From positions 2,108,001 to 2,172,000 of the forward strand of contig NZ_CP108032.1 in the NCBI RefSeq assembly GCF_036169555.1: a stretch of DNA of 64,000 bases, in the 5' to 3' direction. How positions within the stretch are numbered: position 1 is the stretch's first letter; every line of letters starts with the position of its first letter. This DNA comes from Streptomyces sp. NBC_00306. GTDB taxonomy: Bacteria > Actinomycetota > Actinomycetes > Streptomycetales > Streptomycetaceae. Positions 17,870-26,515 of the stretch are shown here, in pieces. The notes beneath the pieces are model-generated. The model ran no database searches. It was not told the DNA's origin and worked only from the letters and a program-made list of their open reading frames with translations. The translations under genes were made by a program, and so were the position numbers.

Positions 17870-18148
17870 TCAGCCGGGGATCAGACCGTCGTCGCGGAGC
17901 AGCTTCCGTACGTCCTCGAGCGTCGCGTCGGGCGCCGGGAGAATCAGCTCGGACGGCTCCAGGGAGTCGTCCGGCAGAGGCTCGCCGAGCTCGCGGATTC
18001 TCTCCAGGAGCGCGTGGAGCGTGCGCCGGAAGCCAGGGCCGTCCCCGCTCTGCATCTCGGCGAGCAGTTCGTCGTCCAGCCTGTTGAGCTCGGCGAGGTG
18101 GCTGTCCGCCACGCTCACCTGGCCCTCCCCCATGATCCGTACGATCAT
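17870..18148 (-). CDS. pspAA: PspA-associated protein PspAA
   Basis: A 92-residue soluble protein beginning MIVRIMGEGQVSVADSHL with a Leu/Glu-rich helical middle (LNRLDDELLAEMQ; LHALLERIRELGEPL) and ending DATLEDVRKLLRDDGLIPG. This small partner follows PspA in many actinobacteria and probably helps it at the membrane. It starts nine bases after the pspA stop on the same strand, so the two are co-transcribed, and a strong hairpin ends the unit. Confidence 0.88.
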   Translation of the reverse strand: MIVRIMGEGQVSVADSHLAELNRLDDELLAEMQSGDGPGFRRTLHALLERIRELGEPLPDDSLEPSELILPAPDATLEDVRKLLRDDGLIPG

Positions 18149-18157
18149 GACGAGTCC

Positions 18158-18949
18158 CTACTGCTTGTCGAACTTCGGGGTGTTCTGCTGCGGAGCGGCG
18201 TCCTGCCGGCCGTCGCCGCCCTCGATGGCCTGCTGCGAGGAGGAGCCGCCGGCGAGCTCGGCCTTCATCCGCTGCAGCTCCAGCTCCACATCCGTACCAC
18301 CGGAGATGCGGTCCAGCTCGGCGGCGATGTCGTCCTTCGCCATACCGGTCGGATCGTCGAGCGCGCCGGAGGCGAGGAGCTCGTCGATCGCACCGGCGCG
18401 GGCCTGGAGCTGCGCGGTCTTGTCCTCGGCCCGCTGGATCGCCTGGCCGACGTCGCCCATCTCCTCGGAGATGCCGGAGAAGGCCTCGCCGATCCGGGTC
18501 TGTGCCTGGGCGGCCGTGTACGTGGCCTTGATGGTCTCCTTCTTCGTACGGAAGGCGTCGACCTTGGCCTGCAGACGCTGGGCCGCGAGGGTGAGCTTCT
18601 CCTCCTCGCCCTGCAGCGTCTGGTGCTGCGTCTCCAGGTCCGTGACCTGCTGCTGGAGCGCGGCACGGCGGGAGAGCGCCTCGCGGGCCAGGTCCTCCCG
18701 GCCGAGCGCCAGCGCCTTGCGGCCCTGGTCCTCCAGCTTGGTGGACTGCCCCTGGAGCTGGTTCAGCTGCAGTTCCAGGCGCTTGCGGGAGGTCGCCACA
18801 TCGGCGACTCCGCGACGCACCTTCTGCAGCAGCTCCAGCTGCTTCTGGTAGGAGTAATCGAGGGTCTCGCGCGGATCCTCGGCCCTGTCGAGGGCCTTGT
18901 TTGCCTTCGCGCGGAAGATCATCCCCATACGCTTCATGACACCGCTCAT
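18158..18949 (-). CDS. pspA: Phage shock protein A (PspA/IM30 family)
   Basis: A 263-residue, almost wholly helical protein of the PspA/Vipp1 (bacterial ESCRT-III-like) family, which forms rods or rings on the inner face of the membrane and helps maintain it under envelope stress. The amphipathic N-terminal helix (MKRMGMIFRAKANKALD) precedes a long coiled coil (LLQKVRRGVADVATSRKRLE to about residue 180). The tail is Gly/Gln-rich (GGSSSQQAIEGGDGRQD). The start at 18949 gives MSGVMKRMG; ATG 18937 is possible. It forms a two-gene unit with pspAA. Confidence 0.95.
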   Translation of the reverse strand: MSGVMKRMGMIFRAKANKALDRAEDPRETLDYSYQKQLELLQKVRRGVADVATSRKRLELQLNQLQGQSTKLEDQGRKALALGREDLAREALSRRAALQQQVTDLETQHQTLQGEEEKLTLAAQRLQAKVDAFRTKKETIKATYTAAQAQTRIGEAFSGISEEMGDVGQAIQRAEDKTAQLQARAGAIDELLASGALDDPTGMAKDDIAAELDRISGGTDVELELQRMKAELAGGSSSQQAIEGGDGRQDAAPQQNTPKFDKQ

Positions 18950-19205
18950 GGGCTTCGCGCGCCCCCTTCTGACGGACTAAAGCTCCAGCACTCCAACAGA
19001 ACCCACAGTACGGGCCCTGCATCCATTACCGCACTGTTCAGGCGCGGATGCGCTCATCCCCAAGGACGACTGCTTCCCGGTCCGATCCGGCGCAAGGAGT
19101 AGGTGGCCATCAGGGAAACCTCGGGCAACGTCCGCTCTGTCCGGCTTGTCACCGGCTTCTGTCCCCTACAGACGCGCGGCGTTGCGGGATCGTTCCCCAC
19201 CGGCG

Positions 19206-19234
19206 TTGGGTCCCTGCTCCGCACCCCGTACCCT
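19206..19234 (+). promoter_or_regulatory. Promoter of the DUF3043 gene
   Basis: TTGGGT (19206-19211), a 17-base spacer and TACCCT (19229-19234) match the housekeeping consensus. The GTG start follows eight bases after the -10, so the mRNA is probably leaderless. Confidence 0.6.
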
Positions 19235-19242
19235 TGGGCTTT

Positions 19243-19839
19243 GTGTTCCGTAGCCGTGCCAAGGAAGAGAAGGCCCCCACCGACAAGGTGACGGCGGACC
19301 TCTCCAAGCAGCCCCGCAGCCCCGAGGCCCCGAAGGGCCGCCCCACGCCCAAGCGCAGTGAGGCCCAGTCCCAGCGCCGCCGTGCCTCCACGGCGCCGGC
19401 CGACCGCAAGGAGGCCATGAAGCGCCAGCGGGAAGCCCGCCGCGCCGACCTGGCCAAGCAGCGCGAGGCCCTCGCGAGTGGTGACGAGCGGTATCTGCCC
19501 GTCCGCGACAAGGGGCCCGTGCGCCGCTTCGTCCGCGACTTCGTCGACTCCCGCTTCTGCATCGCCGAGTTCTTCCTGCCGCTCGCGGTGGTCATCCTCG
19601 TGCTGAGCATGGTCCGCGTGGGCCAGCTCCAGAACATCTCGCTGCTGCTCTGGCTCGGCGTGATCGTGATGATCATCATCGACTCGATCGGCCTGGTCTT
19701 CCGGCTCCGCAAGCAGCTCGCCGAGCGCTTCCCGGACGAGCCCAAGCGCGGCGCCGTCGCGTACGGCCTGATGCGCACGCTCCAGATGCGCCGCCTGCGT
19801 CTGCCCAAGCCTCAGGTCAAGCGCGGAGAGCGGCCCTGA
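19243..19839 (+). CDS. DUF3043 membrane protein
   Basis: A 198-residue protein with a long, strongly basic N-terminal half (for example RRRASTAPADRKEAMKRQRE) and two membrane helices (FFLPLAVVILVLSMVRVG and ISLLLWLGVIVMIIIDSIGL), then a short basic tail. This is the DUF3043 layout found across actinobacteria; its role is unknown. GTG 19243 was chosen from the promoter geometry. The stop overlaps a CTG that may start the following methyltransferase gene. Confidence 0.88.
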   Translation: MFRSRAKEEKAPTDKVTADLSKQPRSPEAPKGRPTPKRSEAQSQRRRASTAPADRKEAMKRQREARRADLAKQREALASGDERYLPVRDKGPVRRFVRDFVDSRFCIAEFFLPLAVVILVLSMVRVGQLQNISLLLWLGVIVMIIIDSIGLVFRLRKQLAERFPDEPKRGAVAYGLMRTLQMRRLRLPKPQVKRGERP

Positions 19840-20627
19840 GCACGGTCGGTTTCGAGGGAGGGGCGACCGCCTGGCTGAACGGCCTCAGCGGTCTGCGGAA
19901 CATCGTGCGGCAGGAACTGGTCGCACGGCAGCTGGACGAGCAGATAGCCGGCCGCTTCCCGGTGGGACAGCGGCTGCGGATCCTCGACGTCGGAATGGGC
20001 CAGGGCACGCAGGCCCTGCGCCTCGCACGGGCCGGACACTCGGTGACCGGTCTGGAGTCCGACGCCGAGATGGTCGCCATGGCGCGGCAGACGCTCGCGA
20101 CCGAGCCCGAGGGCATCCGTGAGCGGTTCCGCCTGATCGAGGGCGACGGCCGCGAGACGGGGGCGCACTTCCTGCCCGGCGCGTTCGACGTGGTGCTCTG
20201 CCACGGGGTGCTGATGTACGTGCAGGAGCCCGACGCCATGCTTGCCGGGCTCGCCCGGGTGCTGGCACCCGGCGGACTGCTCTCCCTGCTGGTGCGCAAC
20301 GCCGACGCCCTGGCCATGCGCCCGGGGCTGGCCGGAGACTTTCCCGCCGCGCTGGCCGCCTTCGGCTCGGACTCCTACACCAACCGGCTGGGGCTGCCCG
20401 GACGGGCCGACCGGCTCGGCGCGCTGACCGCGACGCTGGCCGGGATCGCGGCGCCGCTGCACGCCTGGTACGGCGTGCGGGTCTTCACCGACGGGGCGGA
20501 CAACGACGCGGACCTGCCGGCCCCCGAGGACCTGGACCGACTGCTGGCCGCCGAGGACCGGGCCGGGCGGACCGAACCGTACAAGCGGGTCGCGGCGCTG
20601 CTGCACCTGTGCGGCGTACGCGGCTGA
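19836..20627 (+). CDS. SAM-dependent methyltransferase, possible CTG start
   Basis: A class I methyltransferase, about 263 residues. Motif I is LRILDVGMGQGTQALRLA, the acidic residue after strand two is in VTGLESDAEM, and the motif around AFDVVLCHGVLMYV resembles tRNA/ubiquinone-type methyltransferases. The frame has no ATG, GTG or TTG between 19836 and GTG 19905, yet the segment TAWLNGLSGLRNIVRQELV reads as genuine protein. GGAG at 19825-19828 lies seven bases before CTG 19836, and that CTG overlaps the upstream stop as CTGA. I therefore favour CTG initiation; GTG 19905 (240 residues) is the fallback. Substrate unknown. Confidence 0.82.
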   Translation: MSTVGFEGGATAWLNGLSGLRNIVRQELVARQLDEQIAGRFPVGQRLRILDVGMGQGTQALRLARAGHSVTGLESDAEMVAMARQTLATEPEGIRERFRLIEGDGRETGAHFLPGAFDVVLCHGVLMYVQEPDAMLAGLARVLAPGGLLSLLVRNADALAMRPGLAGDFPAALAAFGSDSYTNRLGLPGRADRLGALTATLAGIAAPLHAWYGVRVFTDGADNDADLPAPEDLDRLLAAEDRAGRTEPYKRVAALLHLCGVRG

Positions 20628-20735
20628 GCGGCTGAGAGCCGGCGCGGTGGGGTCGGGTGACCGTGCCGCGCGTCAGCCCGCGTCAGGAGCGGCACGCAGG
20701 TCAGGTCCGGGGGCCGTTTTCGCGTCCCCCCTTCT

Positions 20736-22586
20736 GTGACCACCGCAGAGACCACCGGCCCCATGACCGGTAAGCCCGCCCGGAGTTCGACCGGAACGTC
20801 CGACGACAAGCCCCCCGTGAAGCTTCCCGCCCGCCAGACCTGGCGGGCGCTGTACACCCACTTCCGCCCGCACCGCTGGACCGTCGCGCTCGGGGCGTCG
20901 TTCACGCTCGTCGGCACGGTCGGCGGGCTGGCCCAGCCGCTCGCGGCCAAGACACTGGTCGACCGGCTCGGCGAGGACGAGTCGATCACCGCGATCCTGC
21001 TGCTGCTCACCGGCCTGGTGGTCGTCGGCACCGCGATCGAGGCCGTCGGCGCGTACATCCTGGAACGCACCGCCGAGTCCGTGGTGCTGGCCGCCCGCCG
21101 CACCCTGATCGGGCGGCTGCTGCGGCTGCGGCTCCCGGAGGTGGAGCGCACCCAGCCAGGCGATCTGATGTCCCGGGTCACCTCGGACACCACCCTGCTG
21201 CGCGCCGTGACCACCCAGTCGATCGTCTCGGCGGCGACCGGCGGACTCGCCTTCGTCGCCACCATCGTGATGATGGGCGTGATGGACCCGGTGCTGCTCG
21301 GCGTCACCCTCGGGGTCATCGTGCTGATCGGCGGCTGCGTGGCCCTGGTGATGCCGAAGATCGCGCATGCGACACGGCGTTCGCAGGAGGCGGTCGGAGA
21401 GATCTCGACCGTCCTGGAGCGGGCCTTCGGGGCCTTTCGCACACTGAAGGCCTCCGGCGCCGAGGAGCGCGAGACGGAGATCGTGGCGAAGGCGGCGCGG
21501 GAGGCGTGGCGGCACGGCATCCGGTCCGCGAAGTGGCAGTCGGTGGCGTGGTCGTCGGTGGGTCTCGCGGTGCAGGTGTCGTTCCTCGCGGTGCTCGGCA
21601 TCGGCGGGGCGCGGGTCGCCTCGGGCGCGATCTCGGTGTCGACGCTGGTGGCGTTCCTGCTGTTCCTCTTCTATCTGATCGACCCGGTGTCCCGGCTGGT
21701 GGAGGCGGCCTCCCAGTACCAGGTGGGATCGGCGGCCATCGCGCGGATTGTGGAGGCGGAGCGGCTGGAGACGGAGGAGCTGGAGACGGAGGAGCTGGGG
21801 AAGGCGCCGACGGCCGCGGCCGTGGCCACCACCGGCCCGGCGTCCGTGGTCTTCGAGGACGTGACCTTCCGGTACCGCGACGAGCTCCCCTACGTCCATC
21901 ACGGTGTCTCCTTCGCCGTGCCGGGCGCGGGCATGACCGCGTTCGTCGGCCCGTCGGGCGCCGGAAAGACGACCGTCTTCGGCCTGATCGAGCGCTTCTA
22001 CGAGCCGACCGGCGGCCGCGTGTTCCTCGACGGACGGGATGTCCGGGACTGGCCGCTGACCCAGCTGCGCGCCGCGATCGGCTATGTCGAGCAGGACGCC
22101 CCGGTGCTGGCCGGAACGCTGCGGGAGAACCTGGTCTTCGCCGCGCCCGACGCGACCGAGGAGCAGATTCAGGACGTGCTCGTACGGGCCAGGCTGGACG
22201 CCCTCGTACGGCGGCTGCCTGACGGGCTGGAGACACTCGTCGGCCATCGCGGCTCCAAGCTGTCGGGCGGCGAGCGGCAGCGGGTGGCGATCGCGCGTGC
22301 GCTGCTGCGCCGGCCGCGGCTGCTTCTGCTCGACGAGGCGACCTCGCAGCTGGACGCGGTCAACGAGATGGCGCTGCGGGACGTGGTCACCGAGGTGTCC
22401 CGCGAGGTCACGGTGCTGGTGGTCGCCCACCGGCTGTCCACCGTGACGCTGGCGGACCGGATCGTGGTGATGGACGCGGGCAGGGTGCGGGCGGTGGGCA
22501 CGCACGCGGAGCTCGTGGCGGGCGATCCGCTCTACGGCGAACTGGCGGCGACGCAGTTCCTGGCGTCGGCCCCGGGGGCCCCCTGA
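20736..22586 (+). CDS. ABC transporter, fused permease and ATPase
   Basis: A 616-residue half-transporter. Six membrane helices span about residues 40-330 (one contains [20 protein letters not shown]). The ATPase domain follows: Walker [11 protein letters not shown]-loop in YVEQDAPV, signature LSGGERQR, Walker [10 protein letters not shown], switch His in VVAHRLST. It should act as a homodimeric exporter of lipids, peptides or drugs. A 15-base duplication at 21768-21797 repeats the residues ETEEL in the linker between domains. GTG 20736 is the likely start; ATG 20763 is an option. Confidence 0.93.
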   Translation: MTTAETTGPMTGKPARSSTGTSDDKPPVKLPARQTWRALYTHFRPHRWTVALGASFTLVGTVGGLAQPLAAKTLVDRLGEDESITAILLLLTGLVVVGTAIEAVGAYILERTAESVVLAARRTLIGRLLRLRLPEVERTQPGDLMSRVTSDTTLLRAVTTQSIVSAATGGLAFVATIVMMGVMDPVLLGVTLGVIVLIGGCVALVMPKIAHATRRSQEAVGEISTVLERAFGAFRTLKASGAEERETEIVAKAAREAWRHGIRSAKWQSVAWSSVGLAVQVSFLAVLGIGGARVASGAISVSTLVAFLLFLFYLIDPVSRLVEAASQYQVGSAAIARIVEAERLETEELETEELGKAPTAAAVATTGPASVVFEDVTFRYRDELPYVHHGVSFAVPGAGMTAFVGPSGAGKTTVFGLIERFYEPTGGRVFLDGRDVRDWPLTQLRAAIGYVEQDAPVLAGTLRENLVFAAPDATEEQIQDVLVRARLDALVRRLPDGLETLVGHRGSKLSGGERQRVAIARALLRRPRLLLLDEATSQLDAVNEMALRDVVTEVSREVTVLVVAHRLSTVTLADRIVVMDAGRVRAVGTHAELVAGDPLYGELAATQFLASAPGAP

Positions 22587-22637
22587 TCGGCGGCGCACAG
22601 CGAGCTGCCCCGCAGCGGCAAAAGGGATACTCCGGAC

Positions 22638-23700
22638 ATGGATGCCTCCCCTCGCCGCCCCGGCCCCGCGCGCCGGCTGATGCTCCTGCTGACCGTCGTC
22701 GTGTGTGCGGCGGCGGCCGGCGGCTGCATGGCCATGTCCTCCTCGCAGCCGGAGACCACCACGCGCGCGATGGCACAACGCGACGGGGAGGACCTGCAGA
22801 GCGACTACCAGTCGGTGATCAGGGATTCACTGCCGTCGGTCGTGCAGATCCAGGCGGGCGACAGCCTGGGGTCCGGCGTCGTCTACGACACCAAGGGCCA
22901 TGTGGTCACCAACGCCCATGTGGTGGGCGACGCGAAGTCGCTCCGCGTCACCATCGCGACGGGTGAGCAGACGCTGACGGCGAAGCTCGTCTCGTCCTAT
23001 CCGCAGCAGGACCTGGCCGTGATCAAGCTGGATCCGGTGCCGGAGGGCCTGAAGCCGGCCACGTTCGGCGACTCGTCGAAGGTGGAGGTCGGGCACATCG
23101 TGCTGGCGATGGGCTCGCCGCTCGGTCTGTCGAGCAGTGTCACCCAGGGCATCGTCTCGGCGGTCGGCCGCACGGTCAGCGAGAGCGGTACGGGCGGGAC
23201 CACCGGCGCGACGCTCGCCAACAACGTCGGCGGCGATCAATCCGGGCAACAGCGGGGGCGCGCTGGTGAACCTGGACAGCGAGGTGATCGGGATCCCGAC
23301 GCTGGCGGCCGTGGACCCGCAGCAGGGCGAGGGTGCGGCCCCGGGCATCGGATTCGCGATCCCCGCCTCCATGGTGAAGACGGTCGCCGACCAGATCATC
23401 GCGAACGGCAAGGTGACCGACTCCGGCCGCGCGGCGCTGGGCATCACGGCCCGGACGGTGCTCGACGACAACTACGAGCCCTCGGGGGCGGCGGTGGTGG
23501 AGGTCGTGAAGGGGGGCCCGGCGGAGCAGGCGGGCCTGCGCGTCGGGGACATCATCACCAAGGTGGGTTCGACCGAGATCACGACGGTGACGTCCCTGGC
23601 GGAGGCGCTGGCCTCGATGAACCCGGGCGACAAGGTGGTGGTGGGGTACCTGCGGGACGGTGACTCCCGCACGGCACAGGTCACGCTGGGGGAGGTCTAG
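22638..23700 (+). pseudogene. HtrA-like S1C serine protease with PDZ, frameshifted
   Basis: The first part (from ATG 22638) gives a lipoprotein signal (ending AAAAGGC), then the protease domain with catalytic His in VVTNAHVVGD and Asp in QQDLAVIKLD. At about 23229 the frame changes by +1. The rest continues in the other frame with the catalytic Ser in NPGNSGGALVNL, then a PDZ domain (GPAEQAGLRVGDIITKVGS) to TAG at 23698-23700. At the junction, several bases coding for the usual residues before AAINPGNSGG seem to be missing. If real, the product loses its active-site Ser and PDZ domain; a sequencing or assembly error is also possible. Confidence 0.85.
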
Positions 23701-23723
23701 CGACACGGCCCGAGGCCCCGCAC

Positions 23724-23773
23724 GGGCGCCCCCCGGAGTGCGGGAGGCGCCCTCGGCGGCCGGAGGGCCGCCG
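23724..23773. terminator. Two adjacent hairpins in a convergent gap
   Basis: GGGCGCC/GGCGCCC (23724-23752) is followed by CGGCGGCC/GGCCGCCG with a GGAG loop (23754-23773). They lie between the protease stop and the convergent small gene. Confidence 0.6.
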
Positions 23774-23777
23774 GCGG

Positions 23778-23984
23778 TCAGTCGTTCGCGTGGAGGCTCA
23801 TCGGCCCGTAGATCTTGGTGGTGTCCTCCGAGAGCACCACCTGGTCCGCGCCGCCCTCCCGGAGTTCCTTCCAGTACTCACCGATCCACGACTCCGCGTC
23901 CCCCTGCGTCGTGAACTCCTCCGGCTGCACCGCCGGCTGGACCTCCGTTCCGTCGGACTTCTCGAACCGCCACGTCCACGCCAT
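23778..23984 (-). CDS. Small uncharacterised protein, 68 residues
   Basis: The protein begins MAWTWRFEKSDGTEVQP and ends IYGPMSLHAND. It is acidic and Trp-containing (WTWRF, ESWIGEYWKELR), without signal or membrane segment. GGGAGG lies five bases before the ATG, which supports a real gene. The reading frame remains open far upstream but that longer frame is antisense to the CobU-like gene. I recognise it only as a small cytoplasmic protein seen in Streptomyces. Confidence 0.72.
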   Translation of the reverse strand: MAWTWRFEKSDGTEVQPAVQPEEFTTQGDAESWIGEYWKELREGGADQVVLSEDTTKIYGPMSLHAND

Positions 23985-24075
23985 GTCCGCCTCCCAGGGC
24001 CCATCAGTGATCTCTATCCTGCCCGCAGCGTAGCCGGGCGCGCACGCCCCGCGGTGACACGGGAGGATCAGAGGC

Positions 24076-25275
24076 GTGGAACTGACTCTGCTCGGCACCG
24101 GCGCGCCCGCCGGACTCCCCCGGCCCGACTGCCCGTGCGCCGTGTGCGCCACCGCGCGCGGGGCTCGCGCGCGGGCCGCGACCGCGCTGCTCGTGGACGG
24201 GGCCCTGCTGCTCGACCTCACCCCCGGCGCCGCGCTCGCCGCAGCGCGTGCGGGGCATTCGCTCGTCGGCGTACGGCAGGTGCTGCTCACGCACCCCCAT
24301 GACGGGCCCGCGGTCGATCTGCCCGCCGGGCTGCCCACGGCCGGGCGGGTGCCCGACGGCCGGGAGCTGACGCTGATCAGCGGGCACCGGGTGCGCGCCG
24401 TGCCGATGGACCACCCCGGCACCGGGTACGAGGTGACCTCGCCGGAGGGCGAACGCCTGCTGTATCTGCCGCCGTCCGGCGGTCCCGCCGGACTCGCCGA
24501 AGGGCTCGCCGCGTACGAGATGGTCGTCGCGGATGTGATCGGACGCCCCGACGCGATCGCCCGGCTGCGCGCCTCCGGGGCGATCGGCGCGACGACCGAC
24601 GTCATCGCGGTCCACATCGACCACGACGTGCCCGGTGGTCCCGAGCTGGACCGCCGGCTCGCCGCCGCCGGCGCCCGGACCGTGCCCGACGGGACGACGC
24701 TGATCGTCGGCGAGTACCACGCCGTGCCGGACCTGCCCCGCCGCACGCTGGTGACCGGCGGTGCGCGCTCGGGGAAGTCGGTCGAGGCCGAGCGCAGGCT
24801 GGAGACGTTCCCCGACGTGGTGTACGTGGCCACCGGCGGGACCCGCGAGGGGGACACCGAGTGGGCGTCGAGGGTCGCCCAGCACCGGGACCGCCGCCCG
24901 GGAGCCTGGCGTACGGCGGAGACCTGCGATCTGGCGCCCCTGCTGAGGGAGGAGGGTCCGCCGCTGTTGATCGACTGTCTGTCGCTCTGGCTGACCGATG
25001 CGATGGACCGGGTCGGCGCGTGGGACGACGAGACCTGGCGGGAGAGCGGCGAGCGGGCGCTGCGCGAACGGGTCACCGAACTCGTCGCCGCCGTACGGGA
25101 AACGCCCCGTACCGTCGTCGCGGTGACGAACGAGGTGGGCTCCGGTGTCGTCCCCGCCACCCCGGCCGGCCGCCGGTTCCGCGACGAACTGGGCCGTCTC
25201 AACGCCGCCTTCGCCGCCGAGTGCGAGCATCTGCTGCTCGTCGTCGCAGGCCAGGCCCTGGTGCTCCGCAGCTGA
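24076..25275 (+). CDS. Metallo-beta-lactamase-fold domain fused to CobU-type kinase/guanylyltransferase
   Basis: A 399-residue fusion. Residues ~1-215 have an MBL-like fold of the PhnP group (DCPCAVCATARG near the start; VLLTHPHDGPA). Residues ~225-399 are the bifunctional adenosylcobinamide kinase/adenosylcobinamide-phosphate guanylyltransferase: P-loop TGGARSGKS, then VYVATGGTREGD, LLIDCLSLWL and VVAVTNEVGSGVVP. The C-terminal half should phosphorylate adenosylcobinamide and add GMP, giving the substrate of CobS. In the MBL part the canonical HxHxDH reads HPHDG, so one metal ligand is missing and its activity is doubtful. cobT follows on the same strand and cobS lies 4.5 kb on. Confidence 0.92.
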   Translation: MELTLLGTGAPAGLPRPDCPCAVCATARGARARAATALLVDGALLLDLTPGAALAAARAGHSLVGVRQVLLTHPHDGPAVDLPAGLPTAGRVPDGRELTLISGHRVRAVPMDHPGTGYEVTSPEGERLLYLPPSGGPAGLAEGLAAYEMVVADVIGRPDAIARLRASGAIGATTDVIAVHIDHDVPGGPELDRRLAAAGARTVPDGTTLIVGEYHAVPDLPRRTLVTGGARSGKSVEAERRLETFPDVVYVATGGTREGDTEWASRVAQHRDRRPGAWRTAETCDLAPLLREEGPPLLIDCLSLWLTDAMDRVGAWDDETWRESGERALRERVTELVAAVRETPRTVVAVTNEVGSGVVPATPAGRRFRDELGRLNAAFAAECEHLLLVVAGQALVLRS

Positions 25276-25323
25276 CACCCACGAGCGGGAGACCCGCCGG
25301 ACCGGAACCGGCGGGGGCCCCGG

Positions 25324-25346
25324 CCCGCCGCCGACGCGGCGGCGGG
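25324..25346 (+). terminator. Hairpin between the CobU-like gene and cobT
   Basis: CCCGCCGCCG and its complement enclose ACG. It directly precedes the cobT -10 box, separating the two transcripts. Confidence 0.65.
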
Positions 25347-25352
25347 TGTCTG

Positions 25353-25358
25353 TACTGT
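25353..25358 (+). promoter_or_regulatory. -10 element of cobT
   Basis: TACTGT ends seven bases before ATG 25366, with no ribosome site between them, so a leaderless mRNA is likely. No clear -35 was seen. Confidence 0.45.
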
Positions 25359-25365
25359 TCGGCGA

Positions 25366-26436
25366 ATGAGCAGGCTGAATCTCGATGACTTCTCCGACCT
25401 GATCGAGCGACCCGACAGCGGCATGCGGCGCGAGGCCGAGGAACGCAGGGAGCGGCTGATCGTCCCGCCCGGCGCTCTGGGCCGGCTCGACGAGCTGGGT
25501 GAGTGGCTCTCCGCGGCGCAGGGCTCCGTCCCGGTCAAGGCCGTGGCGCAGCCGCGCGTGGTGCTGTTCGCGGGTGATCACGGGGTCGCCGAACTGGGCG
25601 TCTCCGGGCGGGAGTCCGGGTCCGCGCACCGGCTGGTGCGTGCCGTGCTGGACGGCGCGAGCCCGGTCGCGGTGCTGGCACGCGGGGCCGGGGTCCCGGT
25701 GCGGATCGTGGACGCGGGCCTGGACTGCGACCCGGAGCTGCTGCCCGAGGACGTCGTACGCCACCGGGTGCGGCGCGGCAGCGGGCGGATCGACGTCGAG
25801 GACGCGCTGACGGCCGAGGAGGCCGAGCAGGCCGTACGGCTGGGCATGGCGATCGCCGACGAGGAGGCCGACTCCGGCACCGATCTGGTGGTGCTGGGCG
25901 ATCTGAGCGTCGGCGGCACCACGCCCGCCGCGACGCTGATCGCCGCGCTGTGCGGCACGGACGCCTCCGTGGTCACCGGCCGGGGCGGTGCGGGGATCGA
26001 CGATCTTGCCTGGATGCGCAAGTGTGCGGCGGTCCGTGACGCGCTGCGGCGCGCCCGGCCGGTGCTCGGCGACCAGTTGGAGCTGCTGGCGGCGGTGGGC
26101 GGTGCGGATCTGGCCGCGACCACCGGGTTCCTGCTGCAGAGCGCGGTGCGCCGGATGCCGGTGATCCTGGACGGTGTGGTGTCGGCGGCCTGTGCGCTGG
26201 TGGGCCAGCGTGCGGCGTTCCGCGCGCCGGACTGGTGGCTCGCCGGCCAGGTGAGCGGCGAGCCGGCGCAGAGCAAGGCGCTGGACCGGATGGCTCTCAA
26301 CCCGCTGCTCGACCAGGGCGTCACTGTGGGGGAAGGAACCGGGGCACTGCTCGCACTCCCCCTCGTCCGGGCCGCTGCCGCCCTCGCGGCCGAACTGCCG
26401 GAGCGTACGGAGCCGGTGGGGAGCGACACGGACTGA
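25366..26436 (+). CDS. cobT: Nicotinate-nucleotide-dimethylbenzimidazole phosphoribosyltransferase
   Basis: A 356-residue CobT, which attaches ribose phosphate to dimethylbenzimidazole, activating the lower ligand of cobalamin. Signatures: LIVPPGALGRLDELGEWL, VLFAGDHGVAELGVSG (conserved His), LSVGGTTPAATLIAALC, and the catalytic Glu in VTVGEGTGALLALPLV. It lacks signal and membrane segments, as expected for a cytosolic enzyme. Together with the CobU-like fusion and CobS it supplies the nucleotide-loop steps. Confidence 0.96.
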   Translation: MSRLNLDDFSDLIERPDSGMRREAEERRERLIVPPGALGRLDELGEWLSAAQGSVPVKAVAQPRVVLFAGDHGVAELGVSGRESGSAHRLVRAVLDGASPVAVLARGAGVPVRIVDAGLDCDPELLPEDVVRHRVRRGSGRIDVEDALTAEEAEQAVRLGMAIADEEADSGTDLVVLGDLSVGGTTPAATLIAALCGTDASVVTGRGGAGIDDLAWMRKCAAVRDALRRARPVLGDQLELLAAVGGADLAATTGFLLQSAVRRMPVILDGVVSAACALVGQRAAFRAPDWWLAGQVSGEPAQSKALDRMALNPLLDQGVTVGEGTGALLALPLVRAAAALAAELPERTEPVGSDTD

Positions 26437-26515
26437 CGCGTCGGTACGGCCGTCCCCGACCGGGCGGCTGTACCTCGCCCACCATGACCCGCGATGCCCC
26501 ATATCATCGCGTTTC

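Noticed and set aside
24000..24075. A cobalamin riboswitch before the CobU-like gene
   Set aside because: The gap is too short for the aptamer and no B12-box-like sequence was seen there or before cobT and cobS.
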